A stretch of DNA of 41,793 bases from Lutibacter sp. GTDB taxonomy: Bacteria > Bacteroidota > Bacteroidia > Flavobacteriales > Flavobacteriaceae. The position numbers and the translations under genes are program-made. The notes under the pieces were generated by a model. The model was given only the letters and a program-made list of their open reading frames with translations. It had not been told where the DNA came from and did no database searches. Shown one piece after another: positions 15,488-25,233 of the stretch; the stretch's first letter is position 1, and each line of letters starts with the position of its first letter. The DNA lies in the NCBI RefSeq assembly GCF_013139515.1, contig NZ_WTAR01000118.1, positions 1 through 41,793 on the forward strand. Direction: 5' to 3'.

Positions 15488-15518
15488 GCAAGATACAACT
15501 TTTGAATAAACAGTCAAA
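15488..15518 (-). promoter_or_regulatory. Promoter of the LytTR-kinase operon
   Basis: On the minus strand TTTG (15515-15518), a 19-bp spacer and TATCTTGC (15488-15495, four of six fixed -7 positions) lie about 43 bp before the regulator start. The -33 element almost touches the stop of the pbpC gene at 15523. Confidence 0.45.
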
Positions 15519-15522
15519 AAAG

Positions 15523-17865
15523 TTAGTATCTTATTTCAACTCCCCTATTAATCTCGTTTCCAAGTTCGTCAATTGCAGTTATTAAATATTTTCCTTTTTT
15601 AGGTAACGTTTCTATTTCATGAATATTTTTAGTTTGCCCAATAAATTTATTATTTAAATACCAAAACACCTTTATATTAGGTGTTGAATGCACTATTTTT
15701 AATAGCAAACTATTGTAATTTCCTTCAAAGTTTTTTGTCAAATAAATAGTTATGTTTTCACTTGGAAAAACAAATTCCATTTGAGATTTTTCTTCACTTA
15801 AACAGTCTAATCTGTAGCTTGGTAATTTTTTATAAAGTGGGTTCATTTTCTGATAATAAAACTCTTGTAACGGTGGTAAAACAAACCAACTTTTGTGAGT
15901 TATGTTCTCTAATGATTCACACGATGAGTTTACTTGAAATTGCTCATTTTTATCTAAATGAACCCAAATATGGTATGGACAAGGTTTTGTTTTCAATCCT
16001 GTTTGTTGTACAAAAACTGTATCTTTTATTTCACAAATTTCGTTTGATCTATAACCACTTTTACTACAAATTTCTACTTCTCTTAATTCGTCAAAAGGAA
16101 TTTCAAACCATTTACTTTTAGGTAAAATATCAAATACATTAAATAATATTGGAGCTGCTGCAGAAAGCCCAACCAATCCTGGCCTTCCTTCACCATCTGC
16201 ATTTCCAACCCAAACACCAACAACATAGTCTTTTGTAGTTCCAATAGCCCAGGCATCCCTAAACCCAAAACTTGTGCCTGTTTTCCAAGCAATTTTATTT
16301 GATGAATCAAAAAATTGCCAATTTTCTTCACCTTCCGGTCTATTTACCTTGTTTAATGCCTCAAAAGTTAAATAGGTTGAGCCAGCGTCAAAAATTGTTT
16401 TTTCACGTGAAACTTCACCAAAATTTGGGTTAAAATTTGCCAAATATGAAGGCTCTATAAATTCATTTTTATAATATTTTCCTTGTGTATCATCATAATG
16501 ATTTATAGTTGAAGCCATTGAAGCGTAGCTTTTGCATAAATCCCATAAATTACTTTCAGCACCTCCTAAAATTAACGACAAACCATAATGGTTCGCATTG
16601 TATTTTACATCTTTTAGATTTAGTTCTTTTAAATAATGATGAAATCTATCCAAACCAAAATTTTGTAACATTCTAACTGCTGGTACATTTAACGATTTAG
16701 ACAAAGCGGTACTTGCAAAAACAGCTCCGTCATATTTTTTATTGAAATTTTGCGGATTGTAACTTCCTATTTGTGTTGGCACGTCTGCAATCAACGTATT
16801 TGGTAATATATCACCTGCATCTAGCATAGCAGCATATAAAAATGGTTTTAAAATACTTCCTGTACTTCTTGGTTTGTTAATAATATCAACATCTTTATGA
16901 TGAGTTACTGTAGTTGGGGAATTTCCAATATACGCTAAAACTTGTCTGGTTTTTACATCTAAAACCAATACAGCAATGTTGTTTATTTGATTTTTATTTA
17001 ACTCATTATAATGGTTTTTTACAATTGAATTTACGCGTTGTTGCAATTCTATTTTAATAGACGTTTTTACATTTTTACCTTTCTCGGCTTTTGCTACATT
17101 TTGTAATAAATGAGGTGCAATTTGAGGAATTCTATATGGTTTTTGTGGTAATTCTTCTTCAATGGCTAATTGATACGTTAGTGTATCAATAATTTTCTCT
17201 GTAAATAGTTTTTTCAATAACCGGTTGCGTTTTAAAACTAATTTTTGTTGATTTTTTCCCGGATAAATTAAACTTGGTGCATTTGGTAAAACAGCCAAAG
17301 TTGCACTTTCAGCCCAAGAAAGTTCATTTGGTAACCGACCAAAATAACGCCAAGAAGCAACATCTAATCCAATTACATTTCCTCCAAAAGGCGCATTTGA
17401 TGCGTACAATGATAAAATTTTTTCTTTTGAATATCTTAATTCTAATCGTGTTGCTACTATTATTTCTTTTAGTTTTTCAAAATAGGTTCTTTTTTGATTT
17501 TTCCGAGATAAACGAATAACTTGCTGTGTAAGTGTACTTCCACCACGTTTTACACGTTTAAATTTAAAATTTTCGTAAAATGCTTTTACAATTGAAACCG
17601 GATTAAACCCTGGATGTTTATAAAAATATGCATCTTCAAATTGTACAATACATTCCTTAAATTTTTGCGGTACACTATCATTATGTGGAAATCTCCATTG
17701 GCCATCATCAGCAATTTTAGCACCTAATAATTCTCCTTCAACACTCTCAATTACTGTTGAAGTTGGATTATTAAATAATTGTTTTGGTAACGAAAAATAA
17801 TAAGCCGTTAAAAGTATAACGGCTATTATTAATTTGTATTTATGTTTATATAAATAAGGTTTCAT
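15523..17865 (-). CDS. pbpC: Penicillin-binding protein 1C (bifunctional glycosyltransferase/transpeptidase)
   Basis: A membrane-anchored class A penicillin-binding protein of 780 residues that polymerises and may cross-link peptidoglycan. After one N-terminal membrane helix (about 12-26) comes the GT51 domain with catalytic Glu77 in FEDAYFYKHPG and GGSTLTQQ. The transpeptidase follows, with the SxxK motif S337-I-L-K340 and the KTG motif at 528-530. A C-terminal BiPBP_C-like beta domain (about 690-780) marks the PbpC subgroup. It starts 1 bp after the alpha-2-macroglobulin gene, the same pairing as in E. coli, where the two are thought to act together in periplasmic defence and wall repair. 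Confidence 0.95.
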   Translation of the reverse strand: MKPYLYKHKYKLIIAVILLTAYYFSLPKQLFNNPTSTVIESVEGELLGAKIADDGQWRFPHNDSVPQKFKECIVQFEDAYFYKHPGFNPVSIVKAFYENFKFKRVKRGGSTLTQQVIRLSRKNQKRTYFEKLKEIIVATRLELRYSKEKILSLYASNAPFGGNVIGLDVASWRYFGRLPNELSWAESATLAVLPNAPSLIYPGKNQQKLVLKRNRLLKKLFTEKIIDTLTYQLAIEEELPQKPYRIPQIAPHLLQNVAKAEKGKNVKTSIKIELQQRVNSIVKNHYNELNKNQINNIAVLVLDVKTRQVLAYIGNSPTTVTHHKDVDIINKPRSTGSILKPFLYAAMLDAGDILPNTLIADVPTQIGSYNPQNFNKKYDGAVFASTALSKSLNVPAVRMLQNFGLDRFHHYLKELNLKDVKYNANHYGLSLILGGAESNLWDLCKSYASMASTINHYDDTQGKYYKNEFIEPSYLANFNPNFGEVSREKTIFDAGSTYLTFEALNKVNRPEGEENWQFFDSSNKIAWKTGTSFGFRDAWAIGTTKDYVVGVWVGNADGEGRPGLVGLSAAAPILFNVFDILPKSKWFEIPFDELREVEICSKSGYRSNEICEIKDTVFVQQTGLKTKPCPYHIWVHLDKNEQFQVNSSCESLENITHKSWFVLPPLQEFYYQKMNPLYKKLPSYRLDCLSEEKSQMEFVFPSENITIYLTKNFEGNYNSLLLKIVHSTPNIKVFWYLNNKFIGQTKNIHEIETLPKKGKYLITAIDELGNEINRGVEIRY

Positions 17866-17866
17866 G

Positions 17867-20800
17867 TTACTTCACAACTTCAATCCACTGTCCTTTTGTA
17901 CGTGTAAAAAACTCATTATCGTACATAGCTTCTGCCTGCACGCCATATAAATAATAATTTCCTAGATACGATGCATTTAACTGAACTTTAAATGTTTTTG
18001 TTTCATTCTTATTTAAATTGAAATAGAAATTTACTCTATCATCTCTTATATCTGTAAAATTAGCACTACCTACAGTTGTTGTTCCAAAATCTGTAAATCG
18101 TGTATTTACTATTTCCCAACCTGAAGGGAAAATTTCTGTTAAGGCAATATCATGAACTTCACTAACTTTTAAATTTTGAACAGTTACCCATGCTTCAAAC
18201 TCGGTTCCTTGTGATAATTTAGAAATATCAATACTATTTCCTTGCGTATCTTTATAAGCTACTTTCACACCTAAACCACGTTTTTCAGCAATCTCTTCAC
18301 CTAGAGGTAAAATTCCTGAATTAAGCACATTAACAAAAACTAAATTCGCATCATTATTAGTAATGGTTATTGAATTTTCACCTTCTTTTATACTTAATTT
18401 TCGTTGTGCAATTGAAAATTTAGAATTTACACTTTCTTGTTTTCCTTCATTTAAATTATAAGTGAGTTTAATTGATTTTCCTCCATTAATTTCAACCATT
18501 TTAGCCATTGAAAGTAAACTATACGCAGTTGTTTGAGTACTCATCCATGATTTTGATGATAATCTTTTTGCAATATATTTTGCCAATTCTCTAGACTCTG
18601 AATTTCCAGTTAACAACATTGTTTCTAGTGCCATTGCTCTATTTCTATCAACCGAACCGTATGTGTAATAATCGTATTTAACAGGTTTAAAATTAATATT
18701 TGCCGTATTAGACACTTTTGTTGCTGCTTCTTTTTGACCTGCCAAAGCATACGCAGCAGCTAAACGCCATTTTGCATCGTTTGAAATTTCTTTAAACTCA
18801 CGCAATCTATTCATTGAAGATAAATCTGGATGACCAGCCAAAGCCAATGTATATAATCTATACGCTTGTGCTAAATCTGAATTGTAATATTGATAACTTG
18901 GTCTCCAATTACGAGCAGCTTGCTTTTGGTATTTTAACCAATTACTCATAAAAGTAAGTGGTAAAACATATCCTTTTTTCTCGGCTTCAATCATAAAATG
19001 ACCAGCATAACTTGTTCCCCAATCGTTTGCTGAATTTTGTCCCATCCAATAACTTAAACCACCACTTGAGGTTTGAAAATTACCTAACCTTTCAATTCCT
19101 TTTTTAACATTGTTAGTCATTTCTTGTTTCTTCTGAACTGATAAATCAAAAATATTTCCTAAATACAACTGTGGAAAGACACTTGATGTTGTTTGCTCAA
19201 CACATCCGTGTGGATATTGAATTAAATACTGCAATCTTCCTGCAAAATCCATTGACGGCAATGTTGAAAATTCTATTTGTGCGGTATTACTTCCTTTTAT
19301 TCCGAAAGTTGAAAAATCAATTTTTTGTGTAGCTTTTGCTTCTAATTCTACTGAAGTAGATTTTGAAGATACCGGATTTGGATTTACAACATCTATTTCA
19401 ACTTCATAAGAAGATTTTTCTCCGTTTCCTGAAGCTATTACTTCAATTTTAGCAATTCCTTTTACATCAGAAACATCTAATTGAAAATACGCCATTTTCT
19501 CATCAGGAGTTGTAAATGTTAACTTTTGAGAATTTACACCTACAACTTTAATTCCATTGCTTAATTTCAACTGAACCTCAACATTTTTTACTTTCTTTTC
19601 CATGGCAAAAACAGTCACAGGTAGAGTTACTTTTTCTCCCGGACTTAATTTACGAGGTAAAGATGCTAAAACCATTAACGGTTTACGAACTGGAGTAGTT
19701 TCTTCGACTTTTCCATAAGCGCCTTTTGAATTATCAGCAGCAATTACCATTGTTCTTACTGAACCAATATATTTTGGTAATTGAACTGTATGTTTTGCTG
19801 TTTTTCCTTTTTTAAGCGTAAAAGGTCCTAAATAACGAACTACAGGTTTAAACCTATTTGCTTTTTTGTTTTTACCAGCTGCTGCATCTCCATCTCCTCC
19901 AATGGCAAAAACTTGTTCAATACTTCCTCCAAAAGCACCAATTACATCATCAAAAATGTCCCAGGTTTTAACTCCTAATGCTTCACGCGTGTAAAAAGCA
20001 TCCCAAATTCTTGGTGTTTTAAAACGAGTTAAATCCAATAAACCTTCCTCAACAATAGCAATGGTATACGACATTCGTTTGCCATTTTTCTCACTAACTT
20101 TTAACGTGAATTTTTCTTCAGGTTTCAATACTTTTGGCATTGAAATTTCAGGTTCTAAACGTGTGGTTGGGTCTTCAACCAATATTGGAATTACACCATA
20201 TAAACGCAACGGTAAATCGTTTGCTGTTGAAGCGTGTGGTTGTAACAATGAAATGTTTATAAACACATTTGGTGTCATTTCTTTAGTAATCGGAATTTGA
20301 ACGGTTGTTTCACCTTTTTGAGTTTTTTGCCAAACAGTTTGCAATACTTCTGTTCCATTTTCAATGCTTATTAAGGCTCTTCCTTCAGTTCCTGAAGGAA
20401 ATGTAATAATTGCTGTTTCTCCAACATTATACCTATCTTTATCTGAAGAAAATACCAACATTTTTGATGCTTCAGGGTCATTTGAAGGTCGTTTCCACCA
20501 ATTTTTATAGAAATATGTTGTTGTACCTGTTGCGTGACCACTTTCTTTATCTATTACTTTTATTAAATATCTTCCTCCATCATCATCGGGAATATTTAGT
20601 GTAAAAGTTCCTTTTCCTGTTGAATTGGTGCTGGTTTTTAATTTTTTATACGATTTATGATAACTACTTCCATTATATGATGATATATTATCATACGATG
20701 AACTCCACCACCAACGCCATTCCATTTTATAAACGACTACTTCAATATTATTTTTTGATAAAGGTTTTCCTTCTGAAGAAATTGTAGCAATATCAAATGT

Positions 20801-23437
20801 GATATTTTCATCTGTATCATACGAACTATACGCTTTTGTTTTTGGTGATTTTAATCCAACAAATGAAGTGTATGGTGCGTAATTTTTTGAAATTACATCC
20901 ATAGAAAAATCGCCACCGTTTTCATAAGCTTTGGTTAAAAATGCTGCTTTTAGCATTCCAGGTGCGTTATTTTCTAAACTTACTTTTTTGTTAATTGTAG
21001 CATTTCCATTTTCATCTAATTTTGCATCAAAAACAATTACTTCTTCAGAAGAAAATTCTTTTGTTGGATCATTAAAAACATAGTTTGGATATTGCTTATT
21101 AAATGCTGTTGAGTTTGAAGTAAACTTAGCATTAACTTCAACCTTAATGTTTTTTGCAAGTGCACCGTGTAACCACTTAACATCTAATTTTCCATTTATA
21201 GATTTGTTATTGGTTAACACCTCATCATCAAAATCAATTTTAATTTTTAAGCGGTTTGGTTTTACACTTTCTACTTTTAATTGTTTGTGAAATTTTGCTC
21301 CTCCAACACTCACTATTCCATTCCAATTTCCAGTAGGATCTGTATCTGAAGTTGGAATTGTAAACTTGTAAAACCCATTTACATTGTTGGTTCTAATTTC
21401 TTTAAAAGCTAGTTTTCCACGAGCATCATTAACTTCTAATTTAACAGGATGTTCCTTTGGTAGCGGATTTGCATTGTCATTTAAAACAAATGTTAAATGA
21501 ATTGAATCTCCAGGTCTCCAAACACCACGTTCTCCATAAATAAAGCCTTTCAATCCTTTCTGTAATTTTTTTCCTGAAACATTAAATTTACTTAACGATA
21601 AAGAATGACCATCATCTAGTTTTACATACGTTTTATGTTTTCCGTTTGAAACAATTGCGAAAAAAGCATTTTTATCAACATCCATTCCCGTAAAACCTTG
21701 ATTGTCGGTTACTGCTTGTGCAATTTCTTGTTGTTGATAATTGTAAATAGTAACTTTTGCTCCAGAAACCGGATTGGTAGTTAAAATATCAGTTACTGCA
21801 AAAAAGTACGATTTATTTTCTCCTTTTTTGGCAATTACACCTAAGTTTGAAGCTAAAATATTTGTAGAAACTACTTGATCTTCATTATCGTAATACGCTT
21901 TTTTACAAGGGTCTTCTCTGTCTCTCCAATTGTAATAATTGTTGTTATAACTATAGATTAAATTGTCCCAATATTGTTCTTCTCGTTCGTCTAAATCATT
22001 GGCTTTCTCTGTTGTATATTCCTGATTACCGTAATAATAATCTTCTTCATAATATTCATCACCGTCACTTGAATTTATTTGAGTTCCTTCACATTTATAG
22101 AGAGAATATTCTTGTTTTATAGTAAGTTCAACTCTATAAATTGCTCCTGGATCTGCTTTTATCATTTTAGATAAATCTATCGCATACGCTTTCCATTTTC
22201 CGCTGTTTTCAATTTCATTATTAATTAAAGTCATAGTTTTTTTAGCCACTCTCCTACCAACTCTTTTAATATCGTATCTACTTGTACTTCCTAAATTGCT
22301 GTTTTGCAAAAATTGTAACACATTGTCTTCAAAAATTTTAATAATGCGTACATCAACCGCTTTTAAATTTACTGCTTCAAAATTAAATTTTAAACCGTTT
22401 GAACTTGGTAAAATTACACCGCTAGATAACAATCTTACAGCAGGTTTTAATTGTTGAAATGCTACTTTTTGTGAAAAAGCATTCTTCAATTTATAACCAT
22501 CAACACTTTTTATTCCTTGAAAAATAGCAACATTAACGCTACCCGAAACACGAACATTTGGATATACTTTTAATACATTTCCATCAACAACATATTTTAA
22601 ATTTTTAATAGTTTGAAGTTCAACTAAACCATTAAAATTTTGTTGTTTTTTAAGCGGATCAGAAAAATTAATAGTTAAATGTTGCTCAGGCAATTGAAAA
22701 ACATCAATACTCAAAATTGAAAAATTATTTTTACCTGGAATTCTTAATGAAGATTCACCTTCATTATCAACATTTATGTTATCTCCTGACCAAGAAAGTG
22801 TTACTTCAGAATCATCTTCAAAACGTTGAACACTATCTATTTTAAATTGAAATTGTGTGCTTATTGAATCTATACTTTCCCATTTAATAGCTAATTTTTT
22901 ATCATTTTGAATTGCTTTTATTAATGCTTTAGCTTTTTCTAATTCTAAAACATCAGCCGTTTTAATTTCACCTTCAATGTATTGCCATTCTTTATTGTAC
23001 GACTGAAAACTCGTAGTTACAACGTTGAAATTTTGTTCAACAGTTTTAAATTTGAAGGTGTATGTTTTAAATTCAGAAGGAATTGAAGCATATATTTCAC
23101 CTAAATTAACTGTTACAGTATACTCTTTATTTGGTTCTAAACTTTTTGAAGGTTGAAATAATAAACTTCGTGAATTTAATGCTGATAATTTACCTTCAAT
23201 TTTTGGTGAAATACTTATTGCTTTTTTTGAAACTTCTTCATTTGAAACCCAAGATTCAACTTCATTAACTAAATCAATTTTAATAGGTTCAGCAACTGAA
23301 ACTACACCTGAAGTTGTGTAGCCAATATGCTTTCTAAATTTAAAAATATTATTTGTTGTTTCTTGTGGGTTGTCATTTTTACATGACAAGAAAATCACAC
23401 TTACTAAAAGTGTAAAGATTAAATGTTGAAGTTTCAT
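17867..23437 (-). CDS. Bacterial alpha-2-macroglobulin lipoprotein with thioester motif
   Basis: A very large (1856 aa) periplasmic lipoprotein of the bacterial alpha-2-macroglobulin family (YfhM-like), thought to trap foreign proteases covalently. The lipobox FLSC puts lipidation at Cys19. MG-type beta domains fill the first ~1100 residues, with an MG2-like segment around 620-720. The thioester motif GCVEQ is intact (Cys1412, Gln1415), followed by an alpha/alpha toroid (about 1400-1680) and a C-terminal receptor-like beta domain. A DE/Y-rich stretch at about 450-510 looks like an insertion. Adjacent pbpC, 1 bp downstream, supports the assignment. Confidence 0.94.
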   Translation of the reverse strand: MKLQHLIFTLLVSVIFLSCKNDNPQETTNNIFKFRKHIGYTTSGVVSVAEPIKIDLVNEVESWVSNEEVSKKAISISPKIEGKLSALNSRSLLFQPSKSLEPNKEYTVTVNLGEIYASIPSEFKTYTFKFKTVEQNFNVVTTSFQSYNKEWQYIEGEIKTADVLELEKAKALIKAIQNDKKLAIKWESIDSISTQFQFKIDSVQRFEDDSEVTLSWSGDNINVDNEGESSLRIPGKNNFSILSIDVFQLPEQHLTINFSDPLKKQQNFNGLVELQTIKNLKYVVDGNVLKVYPNVRVSGSVNVAIFQGIKSVDGYKLKNAFSQKVAFQQLKPAVRLLSSGVILPSSNGLKFNFEAVNLKAVDVRIIKIFEDNVLQFLQNSNLGSTSRYDIKRVGRRVAKKTMTLINNEIENSGKWKAYAIDLSKMIKADPGAIYRVELTIKQEYSLYKCEGTQINSSDGDEYYEEDYYYGNQEYTTEKANDLDEREEQYWDNLIYSYNNNYYNWRDREDPCKKAYYDNEDQVVSTNILASNLGVIAKKGENKSYFFAVTDILTTNPVSGAKVTIYNYQQQEIAQAVTDNQGFTGMDVDKNAFFAIVSNGKHKTYVKLDDGHSLSLSKFNVSGKKLQKGLKGFIYGERGVWRPGDSIHLTFVLNDNANPLPKEHPVKLEVNDARGKLAFKEIRTNNVNGFYKFTIPTSDTDPTGNWNGIVSVGGAKFHKQLKVESVKPNRLKIKIDFDDEVLTNNKSINGKLDVKWLHGALAKNIKVEVNAKFTSNSTAFNKQYPNYVFNDPTKEFSSEEVIVFDAKLDENGNATINKKVSLENNAPGMLKAAFLTKAYENGGDFSMDVISKNYAPYTSFVGLKSPKTKAYSSYDTDENITFDIATISSEGKPLSKNNIEVVVYKMEWRWWWSSSYDNISSYNGSSYHKSYKKLKTSTNSTGKGTFTLNIPDDDGGRYLIKVIDKESGHATGTTTYFYKNWWKRPSNDPEASKMLVFSSDKDRYNVGETAIITFPSGTEGRALISIENGTEVLQTVWQKTQKGETTVQIPITKEMTPNVFINISLLQPHASTANDLPLRLYGVIPILVEDPTTRLEPEISMPKVLKPEEKFTLKVSEKNGKRMSYTIAIVEEGLLDLTRFKTPRIWDAFYTREALGVKTWDIFDDVIGAFGGSIEQVFAIGGDGDAAAGKNKKANRFKPVVRYLGPFTLKKGKTAKHTVQLPKYIGSVRTMVIAADNSKGAYGKVEETTPVRKPLMVLASLPRKLSPGEKVTLPVTVFAMEKKVKNVEVQLKLSNGIKVVGVNSQKLTFTTPDEKMAYFQLDVSDVKGIAKIEVIASGNGEKSSYEVEIDVVNPNPVSSKSTSVELEAKATQKIDFSTFGIKGSNTAQIEFSTLPSMDFAGRLQYLIQYPHGCVEQTTSSVFPQLYLGNIFDLSVQKKQEMTNNVKKGIERLGNFQTSSGGLSYWMGQNSANDWGTSYAGHFMIEAEKKGYVLPLTFMSNWLKYQKQAARNWRPSYQYYNSDLAQAYRLYTLALAGHPDLSSMNRLREFKEISNDAKWRLAAAYALAGQKEAATKVSNTANINFKPVKYDYYTYGSVDRNRAMALETMLLTGNSESRELAKYIAKRLSSKSWMSTQTTAYSLLSMAKMVEINGGKSIKLTYNLNEGKQESVNSKFSIAQRKLSIKEGENSITITNNDANLVFVNVLNSGILPLGEEIAEKRGLGVKVAYKDTQGNSIDISKLSQGTEFEAWVTVQNLKVSEVHDIALTEIFPSGWEIVNTRFTDFGTTTVGSANFTDIRDDRVNFYFNLNKNETKTFKVQLNASYLGNYYLYGVQAEAMYDNEFFTRTKGQWIEVVK

Positions 23438-23583
23438 CTTACGCGAATTAAATTATTTGCAAATTTTTTATGAAATTACTAAAAAATAAACAACGAAAGT
23501 TGAAAAATTCAATTTTTTAATTAGAAAAATACAACGTGTTTCTGCTATACAGACTGTCTTGATTCCTTTACAAAATTTGTTAT

Positions 23584-23608
23584 GGATTCCTGTTTTCACA
23601 GGAATGAC
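23584..23608. repeat. REP-like palindrome
   Basis: The arms attcctgt / acaggaat around a TTTC loop, extended to GG...GAC at the outer ends, have the form of the REP-type element (read on the other strand GTCATTCCTG...CAGGAATCC) scattered between genes of many bacteria. It lies in the 187-bp gap between the alpha-2-macroglobulin start and the hemolysin III stop. It is the only clear copy in this window and has no T run, so it is not a classical terminator. Confidence 0.55.
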
Positions 23609-23624
23609 AAAAAAGAAAACTATG

Positions 23625-24281
23625 CTATCTTTTAATTGGTAAAACGTAAAAAAATACTGCTACAAAATGGGCAAAACTTCCTAACAATACAAAAATATGA
23701 AAAATTGCATGGTTGTATTTTAAGTTTTTAATGCTGTATAAAACTGCGCCAACGGTATAAAAAACACCACCGGCTAATAACCACATTAAGCCTTCAAATG
23801 GTAAATTATGAACTAATGGTTTTATAGCAAAAATTACAACCCAACCCATTAATACATAGGCAAACGTTGATATTTTATCATATTTTCCTGTGAAAAAAAG
23901 TTTTAAAATAATACCTGCAATTGCCAAACCCCAAGAAACTCCAAAAATTGTCCAACCAACCCAACCGTTTAAAACTACTAAAGTAAAAGGTGTGTATGTT
24001 CCAGCAATTAAAACGTAAATAGCAGAATGATCAAAAATATTTAACCGATGTCTTAATTTAGGACTTTGAACATAGTGATAAAATGTTGATGCAGAATATA
24101 ATACAATTAAACTAGCGCCGTAAATACTAAAACTTACAATATGCCAAGCACTACCATAAATACTAGAATAAACCACTAATAAAACTAATGCGGCTATACT
24201 TAAAACCAATCCAACTGCGTGTGAAATCACGTTTAATTTTTCTTCTTTTGGCTCGTAATAGGTAATATCTTTTTTCTCCAT
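23625..24281 (-). CDS. Hemolysin III / PAQR family membrane protein
   Basis: A seven-helix integral membrane protein of 218 residues of the HlyIII (YqfA/PAQR) family. The conserved metal-site residues are visible: SASTFYHYVQS after helix 2, FDHSAIYVLIAGTYTP at helix 3 and HAIFHIFVLLGSFAHF near the C-terminus. Relatives have been linked to membrane lipid homeostasis, and the hemolysin name is historical. It follows plsC by 25 bp in the same direction, which fits a membrane lipid theme. Confidence 0.92.
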   Translation of the reverse strand: MEKKDITYYEPKEEKLNVISHAVGLVLSIAALVLLVVYSSIYGSAWHIVSFSIYGASLIVLYSASTFYHYVQSPKLRHRLNIFDHSAIYVLIAGTYTPFTLVVLNGWVGWTIFGVSWGLAIAGIILKLFFTGKYDKISTFAYVLMGWVVIFAIKPLVHNLPFEGLMWLLAGGVFYTVGAVLYSIKNLKYNHAIFHIFVLLGSFAHFVAVFFYVLPIKR

Positions 24282-24306
24282 TTTAGTTAAACGGAAATAA
24301 TTGTAG

Positions 24307-25065
24307 TTAAGTACTTAATTGTTGATTATTTAAATCTGATGTTAACTCATTATAAATAATATCAAATGTTTGTTTTTTTAAGCTATTGTTATCTTCTAAT
24401 GTAAGTCCTTCAGTTTTTATAAAATTATGAATTTTTACACGTAATTTCCCTGGGCTTCCGCTAAAAAAAGTATATGAAAGTCTTTTTTTACAATCGTAAA
24501 AAGTCATTGGTACAATTGGTATTTGGTGCTCAATTGCCAATCTAAAGGCGCCGCTTTTAAATTCACTTAAAATAACACTTTCGTCATCGGGTACTAATCC
24601 TTCAGGAAAAATACAAATATCTAGTCCGTTACTCATTCTTCTTCTAGCTTCATCAAAAACTGCTTTTCTGCTTTTAGCATCTCTTCTATCTACTAAAATA
24701 CACGTTCGTTTATAAAAATAGCCAAAAATTGGAATTTTAGTCAATTCTTTTTTTCCTACAAAAACAAACGGATTTTTAGTAACAGAAAGCATCACCATAA
24801 TATCAATCATTGATGTATGATTTGGACAAAACATAAAACTTTTCTCTTTTTCTAAAACCTGATCTTCGTATAAAACAATTTTAAAACCCATAACAAAAAG
24901 AATAGTATTTGCCCAAGCTCTTGCTATTTTAAAAAATGTTGGATATAGTTTTTCTGAAGATGTAACAATAATTAATACTGGGAAAATAGGAATTAAAGTT
25001 AGCAACACCCAACTTATAAACCAAACTCGCCAAATGATGTAAAAAATATTTTTAAAAATTTTCAT
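24307..25065 (-). CDS. plsC: 1-acyl-sn-glycerol-3-phosphate acyltransferase
   Basis: Makes phosphatidic acid from lysophosphatidic acid at the inner membrane. A hydrophobic N-terminal segment (about 10-36) precedes the acyltransferase motif NHTSMID (H83, D88) and FPEG at 153-156. The 252 residues are typical of the family. The chosen ATG at 25065 lies inside an inverted repeat that could fold over the start codon (see 25063-25100). It is followed by the hemolysin III gene. Confidence 0.92.
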   Translation of the reverse strand: MKIFKNIFYIIWRVWFISWVLLTLIPIFPVLIIVTSSEKLYPTFFKIARAWANTILFVMGFKIVLYEDQVLEKEKSFMFCPNHTSMIDIMVMLSVTKNPFVFVGKKELTKIPIFGYFYKRTCILVDRRDAKSRKAVFDEARRRMSNGLDICIFPEGLVPDDESVILSEFKSGAFRLAIEHQIPIVPMTFYDCKKRLSYTFFSGSPGKLRVKIHNFIKTEGLTLEDNNSLKKQTFDIIYNELTSDLNNQQLST

Positions 25066-25100
25066 ATGTTGCCATTTTATTTTTTTAATAGTAACATATG
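25063..25100 (-). promoter_or_regulatory. Inverted repeat that could cover the plsC start codon
   Basis: CATATGTT (25063-25070) and AACATATG (25093-25100) are perfect 8-bp arms separated by 22 bp. In the plsC message the second arm contains the AUG. The repeat may instead be an operator. The evidence is only the palindrome and its position. Confidence 0.3.
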
Positions 25101-25208
25101 CTGTTCGCTATTAATCACTTTTTTATAATTCAAAAAATTAGATTGCTCGTTTCACAAGCTCCAAAAATAGTAATTTTAAATCTATTCTTATTTTCTTTTT
25201 GAAATATG

Positions 25209-25216
25209 TATTTTTG
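25209..25216 (+). promoter_or_regulatory. -7 promoter box of trpS
   Basis: TATTTTTG matches TAnnTTTG exactly, 17 bp before the trpS ATG. No -33 element at the usual spacing. Confidence 0.45.
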
Positions 25217-25233
25217 CGTCAAAATTTATATAA

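Noticed and set aside
16083-16331. 82-codon ORF inside pbpC
   Set aside because: A frame-shifted shadow of the PBP1C gene on the same strand, with no independent signals.
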